From contig JAUIIB010000020.1 of NCBI GenBank assembly GCA_030431985.1, positions 1 through 46,110 on the forward strand: a stretch of 46,110 nt of DNA. The letters run 5' to 3'. The notes beneath the pieces are model-generated. The model ran no database searches. It saw nothing but the letters and a program-made list of their open reading frames with translations, and was not told the DNA's origin. The DNA is from Gammaproteobacteria bacterium (GTDB lineage: Bacteria; Pseudomonadota; Gammaproteobacteria; Burkholderiales; Nitrosomonadaceae). Positions 8,314-16,965 of this stretch are shown here, in pieces. The first letter of the stretch is position 1. Every line of letters starts with the position of its first letter. Made by a program: the position numbers and the translations under genes.

Positions 8314-10152
8314 TTAACGGAGCTTATGCCATTGTTCCAGCATCATTAAAATCCAGATCATGGTGCCATGATATCCTGCATGTTCCTTTAGGTGTTGCGC
8401 GAGTAAGGTATCAATGAAATCGTTTCGGATAATATTCCGAGATTTGAGATCAGTTAAACTGTCAGCCGCCAGTGTTTTAAGTGCTTTATGTTCTTGCAAC
8501 CAGACGCCAAATGGTAAGCCGAACCCATGTTTTTGTTTGGCGATAATTTCTTCGGGCAAGAAGTCTTTTAATGCTGTTTTAAAAAAATAGCGTAGTTTCG
8601 TTCTATTGACTTTATATCCAGGTTTGAGTTGTGTTGAAAATGAAACGAGTTCATCACTAATTAACGGAAAAGCAACATCAATTTGAGCTAGCTCACATGC
8701 TTTGACGACTTTGGGTAGGTCGTTATCGGCAAGTGTGAATTTCCAGTCATATGCCAGCATTTTGTTAATCAGGCTGTCTGTGTTTACTTGATGATATATT
8801 TCGTTGTTTAGTGATTTCGGTGAGGCCGTATCTATACTCGCAAGAAATTCTGTTGTAAAAACAGTTGTGAAACCATGACGTATGAGTAAGTTATAGGTGT
8901 CCATACGTTCAGGCATAGGTACTGCTGCTTGCTCAACAAAACGAAATATTTTTCTGAGAAGTGCTGGAAGGTGTTTACCGGAGCTCCGTTTTGTCCATGG
9001 TTCTAGGACTTGTTCACGCATGATAGCGGGTAAATGAGCATATAGCGAAAACAGATATTGTTTCGCGTAGCGCTCATTGCCGCCAAACAATTCATCACCA
9101 CCATCACCTCCTAAAATTCTACCAAGTCCGTCAGCTTTTGCCATGCGCGCACAGAAATATGCCGGAATGGCAGAAGCATTACCAAAGGGTTGATCAAAAA
9201 TAGCAGCCATTTGAGGAATTGCAGTGACAACATCATCGGGCGTGACGTAATATTCATGATGTTTTGTCGAAAAATGTCTGGCAGCGATTCGCGCATATTC
9301 CATTTCGTCATATCCTTCGGCATCAAAGCCAATAGAATATGTTGATGCCGGTTCTCCTGTAACTTCGCCTATGACACCGGCTATTGTCGAGCTATCAGTT
9401 CCGCCGCTCAAAAAAGCGCCAACAGGTTCATTGCCAAGCGCATCACGAATACTTGATCTTAATAACGTGCGCAGTTCATCTTTAAGGTCTTCGAAAGAAC
9501 GCGGACAAGACTCATTGAAACGAGCTGTCCAATATTGATTGGTTTTTGTTTCGTTTTGTCTGAAAGTTAGATACTCACCCGGTAGTAAGCGGTATTGCTG
9601 TTTATAAACCGTGCCAGGGCTTGGGATCATATGGAAATAAACATAATTAAATATGCTTTGCGGATCAACTTCGGGTTTTATACTCGGATGTTGAATGATG
9701 GCATCCGACGACGTAGAGAAAACCAGGTGCCCGTTGCTGACCTGATAAGCTAGAGATCGCGTTCCCATACGATCAACGGCTAACATGCACTGATCGGTAT
9801 TTTCATCAATAACGCACAGTGTAAATTCGCCAGTAAGATCAAGAAAAGCCTTATCGCCTTTGCTCAACCAGTTTTCTAAAAAGCGTTGTGCAATATACTC
9901 GGGCTCAAGTTTCTGATCGGATAGTAGATTTTTAAACCTGACCTGGCCCCATAGCCCAACGATAATGCCCTCGTTCTGGTATGTGTGTATACTGTTTGCG
10001 TGACCATTAATCGCAAGTGCAGATTTGTTACCGATGAGTATTTGCGTCGACCGGTTGTCATGTTGCGTTATCGGTCTGGTCATTTTGTCCAGAAGTTCGC
10101 GGCTTTCGGCAGCCGTCATATTGCAGCCTGTCCAACCGCAGATACCCGTCAT
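8314..10152 (-). CDS. asparagine-synthetase-like amidotransferase of the XrtA locus, glutaminase site degenerate
   Basis: 612 residues with the two-domain layout of asparagine synthetase B: N-terminal Ntn glutaminase-like domain (1-195) and C-terminal ATP-pyrophosphatase synthetase domain (about 220-612). The synthetase half is intact, with PP-loop SGGTDSS (249-255), a GGDGGDELFGG loop, and KQKHGFGLPFG near the end. The glutaminase half is not: the protein begins MTGICGW where active enzymes begin MCGI, so the Cys2 nucleophile is Thr2. The HRGPD motif is not recognisable (QHDNRST in its place), and the NGEIYN motif reads LWGQVRF. This suggests it cannot hydrolyse glutamine and uses ammonia or an amine, as beta-lactam synthetases of this superfamily do. 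AGGAGA upstream of ATG supports the start. It is 134 bp downstream of the decarboxylase and just ahead of the acyltransferase. Confidence 0.85.
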   Translation of the reverse strand: MTGICGWTGCNMTAAESRELLDKMTRPITQHDNRSTQILIGNKSALAINGHANSIHTYQNEGIIVGLWGQVRFKNLLSDQKLEPEYIAQRFLENWLSKGDKAFLDLTGEFTLCVIDENTDQCMLAVDRMGTRSLAYQVSNGHLVFSTSSDAIIQHPSIKPEVDPQSIFNYVYFHMIPSPGTVYKQQYRLLPGEYLTFRQNETKTNQYWTARFNESCPRSFEDLKDELRTLLRSSIRDALGNEPVGAFLSGGTDSSTIAGVIGEVTGEPASTYSIGFDAEGYDEMEYARIAARHFSTKHHEYYVTPDDVVTAIPQMAAIFDQPFGNASAIPAYFCARMAKADGLGRILGGDGGDELFGGNERYAKQYLFSLYAHLPAIMREQVLEPWTKRSSGKHLPALLRKIFRFVEQAAVPMPERMDTYNLLIRHGFTTVFTTEFLASIDTASPKSLNNEIYHQVNTDSLINKMLAYDWKFTLADNDLPKVVKACELAQIDVAFPLISDELVSFSTQLKPGYKVNRTKLRYFFKTALKDFLPEEIIAKQKHGFGLPFGVWLQEHKALKTLAADSLTDLKSRNIIRNDFIDTLLAQHLKEHAGYHGTMIWILMMLEQWHKLR

Positions 10153-10226
10153 AATGATCTCCTATCTTTTTGTAGTTATATTTTGTACTCATGCTGGCTT
10201 AATAATAAGCGCAACAAAATGTTTCT

Positions 10227-10246
10227 ATTATAATGAATTAATTCAT
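10227..10246 (-). promoter_or_regulatory. possible internal promoter with palindrome before the amidotransferase gene
   Basis: On the minus strand a TATAAT hexamer (10227-10232) lies about 75 bp before the amidotransferase start. Directly upstream of it, inside what would be the promoter spacer, is a perfect 14-bp palindrome ATGAATTAATTCAT (10233-10246). No good -35 hexamer is visible, so an activator- or repressor-bound site is possible, but AT-rich DNA gives such palindromes by chance. Confidence 0.3.
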
Positions 10247-10286
10247 GACATCACGATGAATCATCACGCATGGAGAGTTTTGATTT

Positions 10287-11525
10287 CTAAACAAGAATTT
10301 CTAATGGTTCTGGGTGATTGAGAAAAGCTGTCGGACTTGCAGTGAGTCCGTAAGCTCCTGATTGTAAAACGACTACAAGATCGTTCTCCACTGCATGAAC
10401 CATTTCCATTCGTTCAGCCAATAGGTCTAGCGGCGTGCATAGCGGTCCTACAACGCTCACTTCATCCTCCCACTCTCCTAGTACTTTATTGCCGATTAAC
10501 ACAGGATAATTTTTACGAATGACCTGTCCGAAATTACCAGTTGCTGCCAAATGATGATGAAGCCCACCGTCAGTAATTAAGAATGTTTTCTGTCTAGACT
10601 GTTTTCGTTCAATAACACGGCACACATAAATACCCGCTTCTGCAACAATATACCGGCCAAGTTCAATTACAATGCGAGCCTCTGGGAGCTCTTGCTTGAC
10701 AGTGGGTAGTAAATTGCGCAGATTTTGACCGATGGTATGAATATCCAAAGTTTCCTCTCCAGGGAAATAAGGAATACCAAATCCTCCGCCGATATTTAAC
10801 ATACGCACTGGAGACGGCGCATGTGTAGCAAGCCTTAGTCCGAGCTGTAATGTTTTTTCGTGGGTTTCTTGGATGGCGTCTACCTTTAAGTTTTGTGATC
10901 CGCTAAAAATGTGAAAACCAATAAAATTAAGGTCAAGTTCGCCAATTTGTTTTAACAGTGCGGGCACCATTTCAGCATCGATACCGAATTGTTTCGGACC
11001 GCCACCCATTTTCATGCCTGAAGACTTGAGTTCAAAGTCAGGGTTGACACGAACGGCAACGTTGGGACGTATTCCCAGATGTTTTCCTAAGTGCGTGATT
11101 CTCAATAATTCTTGTTCAGACTCGATATTGATGGTAATGCCTGCAGCAATTGCGCAAGACAATTCATGCTCATTCTTTCCTGGGCCCGCAAAACTAATAT
11201 GTCTGGCGGGCATAGTGGTATCAAGTGCAACGTGCATTTCGCCGACGGACGCGACATCAATGCCATCCACGAGACCGGCTAAATGTTGAACTACCGCCGG
11301 CATAGGGTTAGCTTTCATCGCATAGTGTAAATGAATGTCGTCTGGAAGTGATTGACGTAATAATTGAATACGCTCGGTAATTTTTTGACGATCATAAGCG
11401 TAAAAAGGCGTTCTGCCGACACGTTGCGCCAATCGGGTAAGCGGTATGCCGCCAACTACCAGGCAATTATCCTGTACTGGAAATTGAGTCAATAATACGG
11501 TGTGTTTGGATCGAGAACCCGTCAT
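10287..11525 (-). CDS. XrtA-associated pyridoxal-5'-phosphate decarboxylase (fold III)
   Basis: 412-residue member of the alanine-racemase-fold (fold III) decarboxylases, like diaminopimelate and ornithine decarboxylases, in the subfamily that travels with exosortase A. PLP would bind Lys71 in HYAMKANPMP. Other family features are FHIFSGSQ, the phosphate-binding glycine stretch NIGGGFGIPYFPGEE, the LCTPLD segment equivalent to the dimer-interface catalytic Cys region, and GAYGLTASPTAF at the C-terminus. It probably decarboxylates an amino acid or an activated amino-acid derivative to an amine, but the substrate is not known. Its ATG overlaps the TGA of the upstream ligase gene (ATGA), so the two are translationally coupled, suggesting consecutive reactions. 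Confidence 0.88.
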   Translation of the reverse strand: MTGSRSKHTVLLTQFPVQDNCLVVGGIPLTRLAQRVGRTPFYAYDRQKITERIQLLRQSLPDDIHLHYAMKANPMPAVVQHLAGLVDGIDVASVGEMHVALDTTMPARHISFAGPGKNEHELSCAIAAGITINIESEQELLRITHLGKHLGIRPNVAVRVNPDFELKSSGMKMGGGPKQFGIDAEMVPALLKQIGELDLNFIGFHIFSGSQNLKVDAIQETHEKTLQLGLRLATHAPSPVRMLNIGGGFGIPYFPGEETLDIHTIGQNLRNLLPTVKQELPEARIVIELGRYIVAEAGIYVCRVIERKQSRQKTFLITDGGLHHHLAATGNFGQVIRKNYPVLIGNKVLGEWEDEVSVVGPLCTPLDLLAERMEMVHAVENDLVVVLQSGAYGLTASPTAFLNHPEPLEILV

Positions 11526-13108
11526 GTGCTGTGTTCCGCAAATTGGTATTGTACTTCTAGAAATAGTTTTTTTCTGTCAATCTTGCCGTTCGGACTTCGA
11601 GGTAAGCTGGTATTCCGGATGTCGATGTGAGCGGGGAGCATATAAGCGGGCAAGTGCTGCTTACAGGCCGCCAGCAAGCTTTCAGCGTCCAGTTCTTCAT
11701 GATTTCGTGGTGTAGCGATAACTAAAATAGCTTGCCCAAGCACGGGGTGCGGCACGCCAACGGCGACAGCTTCTCCTACCTTATCCGTTGCATAGATAAT
11801 TTCTTCTATTTCAGTAGGGCTGACTCTGTATCCAGAAGTCTTTATCATTTCGTCACGCCTTCCAATGAAATAGATGAAACCATCTTCATCCATCCTGACC
11901 GTATCACCAGACCAAACTGCAAGCTCAGGAATTGTCAGGCCATTCTGACGCGCAATGATTGGCTTAAAGCATGCCGCTGTTTTTTCAATGTCATTCCAAT
12001 ACCCCATAGATACCAGTGCACCACGGTGCACCAATTCTCCAGGTTCATCTGGTGCGCAATGTGTTCCATCCTCTCTTAGAATCAGTATCTCAGCATTTGG
12101 AATAGCGCGACCTATTGAGTCGGGTCGTCGATCAATTTGTTCGGGAGGTAGAAAAGTTGATCGAAAGGCTTCGGTAAGGCCATACATCAAGAAAATTTGT
12201 GTTTGAGGCAGCGCCTTACGTAGCTGATCAAGCGTGGTACGCGGCATTGCGCCGCCCGAATTTGTGATATAACGTAATGTTTTTACATTACCCCAGTTCA
12301 ATTGGGCCAATTGAATCCAGAGTGGCGGAACGGCTGCTAGGCCACTGATATTTTCTTTTTCAATATTCCGAATAATATCTTTTGGCAATAAATAATTCAT
12401 CAGAATACTTGTCGCACCGACATAAAAAGCCGTAGTTAATTGACTCATGCCGTAGTCAAAACTGAGTGGCAACACTGAAAGAATTCTGTCGCTGTGTTGA
12501 TTGTTCAGATATTTTGCGACACTTTTTGCACCTGCGACGATATTGCGGTGAGACAATACAACACCTTTCGGTTTTCCTGTGCTGCCTGAGGTATAAAGAA
12601 TTGCGGCCATATCGCCATCAATGACCCGATTGGGTTGCGGTGAACCTTGTGTAGACAGTAAATCCGTCCATGCAATTATATTCAGTTTGGAAGCTTGAGG
12701 AAGATCGGTTTTATTATCGACAATAATGACAGTATGAAGATCATGACAGGATTGTAAAATGTCAGACAATAACTTAAATCGTTCGGCGGAGGTTACCAGA
12801 ACACGAACATTACAGTCTGCTAGGATATAACCGACCTGTTCAGGTTTTAATAGTGGATTGATGGGCACAAACACACCACCTGCAGCATTGGCCGCAAATA
12901 ATGCGCTTACAGTTTCCAGGCGTTTTTCAAGATAAACGGCGAGACGCTCGTTACGACTTAATCCTGAACTTATTAAACCCGTTGCAAGTTGTTCGATTTC
13001 ACAGGCCAGTGCACCATAAGTTTTTTTTTGTTCCTGATACGACAGTGCCTCTGCGTCAGGTGTGTTGTTTGCAGACTGAAAGATCAAATCATGTACTAGA
13101 TAAGCCAC
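11522..13108 (-). CDS. XrtA-associated acyl-CoA ligase (AMP-forming)
   Basis: 528-residue adenylate-forming enzyme of the ANL superfamily. The AMP-binding P-loop is YTSGSTGKPKG (172-182), followed by VVLSHRN. Later come YGLTEAFRST, SGDTVRMDEDGF and the hinge GRRDEMIKTSGYRVSP, and the C-terminal catalytic lysine is K509 in PNGKIDRKK. All key residues are intact, so it should activate a carboxylate as acyl-AMP and load it on CoA or a carrier protein. No acyl carrier protein gene is visible nearby. The start is GTG at 13106-13108, preceded by AAGG about nine bases upstream. It heads the ligase-decarboxylase pair and lies 71 bp after prsR. The subfamily is named for co-occurrence with exosortase A; the substrate is unproven. 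Confidence 0.9.
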   Translation of the reverse strand: MAYLVHDLIFQSANNTPDAEALSYQEQKKTYGALACEIEQLATGLISSGLSRNERLAVYLEKRLETVSALFAANAAGGVFVPINPLLKPEQVGYILADCNVRVLVTSAERFKLLSDILQSCHDLHTVIIVDNKTDLPQASKLNIIAWTDLLSTQGSPQPNRVIDGDMAAILYTSGSTGKPKGVVLSHRNIVAGAKSVAKYLNNQHSDRILSVLPLSFDYGMSQLTTAFYVGATSILMNYLLPKDIIRNIEKENISGLAAVPPLWIQLAQLNWGNVKTLRYITNSGGAMPRTTLDQLRKALPQTQIFLMYGLTEAFRSTFLPPEQIDRRPDSIGRAIPNAEILILREDGTHCAPDEPGELVHRGALVSMGYWNDIEKTAACFKPIIARQNGLTIPELAVWSGDTVRMDEDGFIYFIGRRDEMIKTSGYRVSPTEIEEIIYATDKVGEAVAVGVPHPVLGQAILVIATPRNHEELDAESLLAACKQHLPAYMLPAHIDIRNTSLPRSPNGKIDRKKLFLEVQYQFAEHST

Positions 13109-13179
13109 TGCTTAAGGCCTTTTTTGAGTTTTAATAATGAACATGCAAGACTACATATCTTAGAATTATTGTATTACAG

Positions 13180-14541
13180 TTACGACTTGATGCCGCATCG
13201 ATTCATTAAATCATAAATTGTAGGGCGGCTGACTCCTAATAATTTAGAAGCTTGTGCGACGTTACCATCGGCTCTTGCGAGTGCTTTGATAAGCGCTTCA
13301 CATTCTACTTGTTCGCGTATTGTTTTCAGATTAAGCGGTTCACTCTGCGCGTCGGTAGTCTTTAACCCCAAGTCTTCTGCTGAAATCGTTGGCCCATCTG
13401 CCATAATTACGGCGCGTTTAATGCAGTTTTCAATTTCCCGGACATTGCCAGTCCACTGATGATTTTCAATAGCAGCTAGTGCTTCTTGAGAAAAATTAAG
13501 CACTGCTTTTCCTTCTTTTGCGCAAAACTTATTTTTAAAGTGGTGGGCGAGTAATATTGTATCTCCAGTACGTTCCCTTAGAGGGGGAATGGTAATAACA
13601 ATTTCACTTAGCCTGAAGTAGAGATCTTCGCGGAATTGTCCATTCTCCATGAGTTTGGGAAGGTCTTGATGCGTGGCGCAGACAATACGCACATCAACAG
13701 GAATTTCCTCACGAGCACCGATGCGTTCTATAACTCTTTCCTGCAGGAAGCGGAGCAGTTTTGCTTGGAGTTGAAACGGCAGATCGCCAACTTCATCAAG
13801 GAAAAAGGTGCCGCCGTCGGCCGATTCTATTTTGCCGGGTGTTTGTTTCGATGCGCCCGTAAATGCACCCTTCTCGTAACCGAATAATTCACTTTCAAGT
13901 AATGTTTCAGGAATTGCAGCACAATTGATTGCTATAAATCGTTTGTCCTTTCTATCACTTAGGCTATGCAATGCTTTTGCGAGTACTTCTTTACCTGTGC
14001 CGCTTTCTCCCAGCAACATGACAGAAACGTCGGAAGGTGCAACCTTTTCAATGTTACGACATGCCTTTAATAATGCAGCATCTCGCGTGATTAAACCATC
14101 AATCGGGGAGTTGCTCTGGGATTGATTCAGACGACGATTTTCCTGCTGAATTGCATGTAAATAAAAGGCACGTTCGACTACAAGTGCTAACATTTCCGGA
14201 TCAAAAGGTTTTTGATGAAAATCGTATGCACCCATTTCAATAGCTTTCAGAGCATGGTCATGATTTTGATTGCCGGTCAGGACGATAATTTTTGTTTCAG
14301 GCGATAATGCAAGTATTTCCTGAAGAGTTGACAAACCTTCCGTGGCTCCATCTGGGTCAGGTGGTAAACCAAGGTCCATAGTCACAACAGATGGTTCATG
14401 TCGTCTGACCGCTGTGAGTGCGCTTTCACGATCGGAAGCAGCAGAAACCTCATAGTTATCGAAATTCCAGCGTAACTGCTTTTGTAGACCAAGATCGTCT
14501 TCGATAATGAGCAGCTTCTGTTTATTCCGATTCTCAGACAT
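13180..14541 (-). CDS. prsR: PEP-CTERM/XrtA response regulator PrsR (sigma-54 activator)
   Basis: 453-residue NtrC-type regulator. The N-terminal receiver domain has D15-D16, phosphoacceptor D56 in VTMDLGLP and the conserved K111. The AAA+ domain follows, with Walker A GESGTGKE (178-185), the sigma-54 contact loop GAFTGA (225-230), Walker B region GGTFFLDE, and the arginine-finger region near FREDLYFRL. A Fis-type helix-turn-helix closes the protein (NVAQASKLLGVSRPTIYDLM). It is the partner of PrsK encoded upstream and, by analogy with the PEP-CTERM systems in which the pair is defined, activates RpoN-dependent promoters of exopolysaccharide and PEP-CTERM genes. I searched the nearby gaps by eye for a GG-N10-GC type promoter and saw none. 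AGGT lies upstream of the ATG. Confidence 0.93.
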   Translation of the reverse strand: MSENRNKQKLLIIEDDLGLQKQLRWNFDNYEVSAASDRESALTAVRRHEPSVVTMDLGLPPDPDGATEGLSTLQEILALSPETKIIVLTGNQNHDHALKAIEMGAYDFHQKPFDPEMLALVVERAFYLHAIQQENRRLNQSQSNSPIDGLITRDAALLKACRNIEKVAPSDVSVMLLGESGTGKEVLAKALHSLSDRKDKRFIAINCAAIPETLLESELFGYEKGAFTGASKQTPGKIESADGGTFFLDEVGDLPFQLQAKLLRFLQERVIERIGAREEIPVDVRIVCATHQDLPKLMENGQFREDLYFRLSEIVITIPPLRERTGDTILLAHHFKNKFCAKEGKAVLNFSQEALAAIENHQWTGNVREIENCIKRAVIMADGPTISAEDLGLKTTDAQSEPLNLKTIREQVECEALIKALARADGNVAQASKLLGVSRPTIYDLMNRCGIKS

Positions 14542-14887
14542 ATTTTTTACCTGTTAGTAATTATTTATTCTAAAACTCGGCACTTTTTGATATATCACTA
14601 TGTAATTTTGGCATGAAAATTTCCTCAAGTCTTTATTATTTTTTAGGATTTGGCTTGGGTTCATGTGTGACTCTGATTGTTTCTCAGTATTTTATTGAGT
14701 TTTACCCGGGTTCTTTTGTATGAACAAGCATGTTAGTTCACTTTTTATTAAAGGTTTAATCAGCAGTAATTGTTGGGTGTTAAATTAATCAGTCGGTTAA
14801 AAAATTTCAACATACTGAAAATAATGTAATAATTTTATAATTTCTTATTTCTCACTGATTTCATTAAAAATGTGGTTATAAAACGTT
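14542..14887. other. 346-bp AT-rich gap between prsR and prsK, no gene seen
   Basis: No open frame with a plausible start, no clear sigma-70 or sigma-54 promoter on the minus strand and no strong hairpin were found. It is unusually long for two partner genes read in the same direction, so prsR probably has its own promoter here, but I cannot place it. Confidence 0.5.
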
Positions 14888-16948
14888 TTATTCAATCAAC
14901 ATTAAAGTAATATAAAAAGCGGTGCCTACTGATTCTTGTGTAGAAACTTCAAGCTTGCCGCCAATTTCGTGTATATACTCCCTGCTTTCAAAAACTCCGA
15001 TACCCATCCCTGCAGATTTTGTTGATTCAAATGGTTTGAATAAACGTTCCTGAACAAATTGTTCGCTCATGCCATGGCCCGTGTCTTTGATTTCAATAAC
15101 TGCCTCGGTATTTTGGCGGTATAGACGTACCAGCACGGTGCCATCCTTGGAAGTAGCTTCAATCGCATTCTGGATTATGTGACTGATAACACGCTGCAGG
15201 CGTGTTCTTTCTGCGGTAATTCTCAATTCAGTTTCATGTGTTTCAAGTGTTGGTGTGGGTTCAAAAATTGCTTTACTTTCAACGATCTCTTTTAACAATT
15301 CATTTAAAATAATGTGTTCGGCTTTATCTTGGTAATGACTATTACTGAGTTTCTCGAGTAGGCGTTTCATTTTACCAATTGACAAATTGACGGTTTGAAT
15401 CATGTCATCCTGAAATTCAGGATTATTTTTGTGTTTTTCTGCATTAGAAAGCAGCAGTGATAGTTGAAAAATTAAGTTTTTTAAGTCATGGACTACAAAA
15501 GTGGACATACGATTGAACGATTCAAATTGACGTGCAATCATTAGGGCGCGAGATGCTTCTTCCTGTGCAAGGTAGCTGGTCGCCTGCTTGCCGGCGATTT
15601 TAAGTAGATCCCTTATTTCCCAGTTTAATTTAATTTGGCTTCGCGGCTTGGTCAGAATGACAAAGCCAAACAATTTGTCATGTAAAATCAAAGGAATGAT
15701 AAACCATGCGTCTGGTATTGTTTGCATCCAGTCGGGGATAATGAGTGTTTTGTAGGTCTCGGGGTGTTCTCGGTACTCATTTAAATCGATAACCCATTCT
15801 CTTTGACCAATAAATTCACAGAGTGAGCTGTTTTCTGCTTCATACGTATTAATTGGGGGTATGTTCCATTGATAAGCTGAGGTAAAGCCTGGAGTATCCT
15901 GTTTCAGCCATAGTCCACCGCCCGGACTCTCGACCAATTGTGCGAGAGATTGAATGACTCTTTCTTTTAATTCTCCTTTCTCTTCTGACAATGTGCGTGT
16001 GAAACGGAGCCATTCTTCTCTGTAGTCGTAGTTATAGCTGTAAAAATGCTTACTGATAAACACTCTTAGCCATGAGCGAATTGTGCCCGAGAATAATATA
16101 CCGATGAGTAAGACGATTGCACCGAATAAAAAACTCATTTGCAATACAATGCCCCACTCTCCTCCAGAGTATCGTAGATAATATCCTGCGCCGGCCATAA
16201 CCAATAAGTAAATCGCAGTGCCGAATGATGCCGCGGAATAGAAGATTATCTGCCTTGAAACAGAAATGCCTACCGTCCATTTGGGGTTGCGGGCCGCTGA
16301 TACCGCAATCAGCGGTACTACGAGAGCATTAATAATTCCCCGTGCAGTCCATATGTCAAAATTAAGATGTCTGAATAACAGGGCATCGCTGAAAAGGTAA
16401 AAGTCATAGATGAAAATGGCACCAATACCCAAGCAGATATATTTAATACTCCATCGATTTTCAGGTGGTGTATTTCGGTAAAATTGCTCGACTAGAATGA
16501 TACCGATGATCGCCATTATCACGAAGCCTATGATGCCGACCAGTGTTTTAGCGGGAACATCCGGCGTCAAAGAGCCGTTTGGGAAGTTATAAATGGAATA
16601 ACCGATAAAGAGCAGATAAACGGTAGCAATGAATGCAACAGAAGTTCTGATGCGTGGAGATGGGCTGTTATCTGTTTTTTGCCGAAAAGGACCGATGAGA
16701 GTTATAAGAAAAGTTGTCCAACCCGCGTTTTTCAGTATTTCAAGAACATTAACTAAAGGTGTGAATGTGAAATGCCAGTTCAGATTTATTGCAATTGCGG
16801 CTGACCATACCGCGGAAAGTATGCATGCAATAGTCAGTATCATACCGTACAATCTACCGCGCCAGCTAGTCAATAAAAGAATTGATAGAAAGAGAAAAGC
16901 GGCTGCGGCTAACGAATAGCTGATAGTTGCAATATTATTCCACATCAT
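14888..16948 (-). CDS. prsK: PEP-CTERM/XrtA sensor histidine kinase PrsK
   Basis: 686-residue membrane kinase. Residues about 1-300 contain eight or nine hydrophobic segments (integral-membrane sensor). A GAF-like domain follows (about 325-465, with DAWFIIPLILHDKLFGFVIL), then a dimerisation helix with the phosphoacceptor His487 in VVHDLKN. The C-terminal ATPase domain has the N-box VISHIIQNAIEATS, the G1 box IKDTGHGMS and a G2-like GMGIGVFESRE. The layout matches PrsK of PEP-CTERM systems, partner of PrsR. The start is ATG-ATG at 16943-16948 with no strong ribosome site, 17 bp after the sugar transferase stop, so the two are probably co-transcribed. The signal sensed is unknown. Confidence 0.92.
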   Translation of the reverse strand: MMWNNIATISYSLAAAAFLFLSILLLTSWRGRLYGMILTIACILSAVWSAAIAINLNWHFTFTPLVNVLEILKNAGWTTFLITLIGPFRQKTDNSPSPRIRTSVAFIATVYLLFIGYSIYNFPNGSLTPDVPAKTLVGIIGFVIMAIIGIILVEQFYRNTPPENRWSIKYICLGIGAIFIYDFYLFSDALLFRHLNFDIWTARGIINALVVPLIAVSAARNPKWTVGISVSRQIIFYSAASFGTAIYLLVMAGAGYYLRYSGGEWGIVLQMSFLFGAIVLLIGILFSGTIRSWLRVFISKHFYSYNYDYREEWLRFTRTLSEEKGELKERVIQSLAQLVESPGGGLWLKQDTPGFTSAYQWNIPPINTYEAENSSLCEFIGQREWVIDLNEYREHPETYKTLIIPDWMQTIPDAWFIIPLILHDKLFGFVILTKPRSQIKLNWEIRDLLKIAGKQATSYLAQEEASRALMIARQFESFNRMSTFVVHDLKNLIFQLSLLLSNAEKHKNNPEFQDDMIQTVNLSIGKMKRLLEKLSNSHYQDKAEHIILNELLKEIVESKAIFEPTPTLETHETELRITAERTRLQRVISHIIQNAIEATSKDGTVLVRLYRQNTEAVIEIKDTGHGMSEQFVQERLFKPFESTKSAGMGIGVFESREYIHEIGGKLEVSTQESVGTAFYITLMLIE

Positions 16949-16965
16949 CGTCGCAAAAAATCGGG

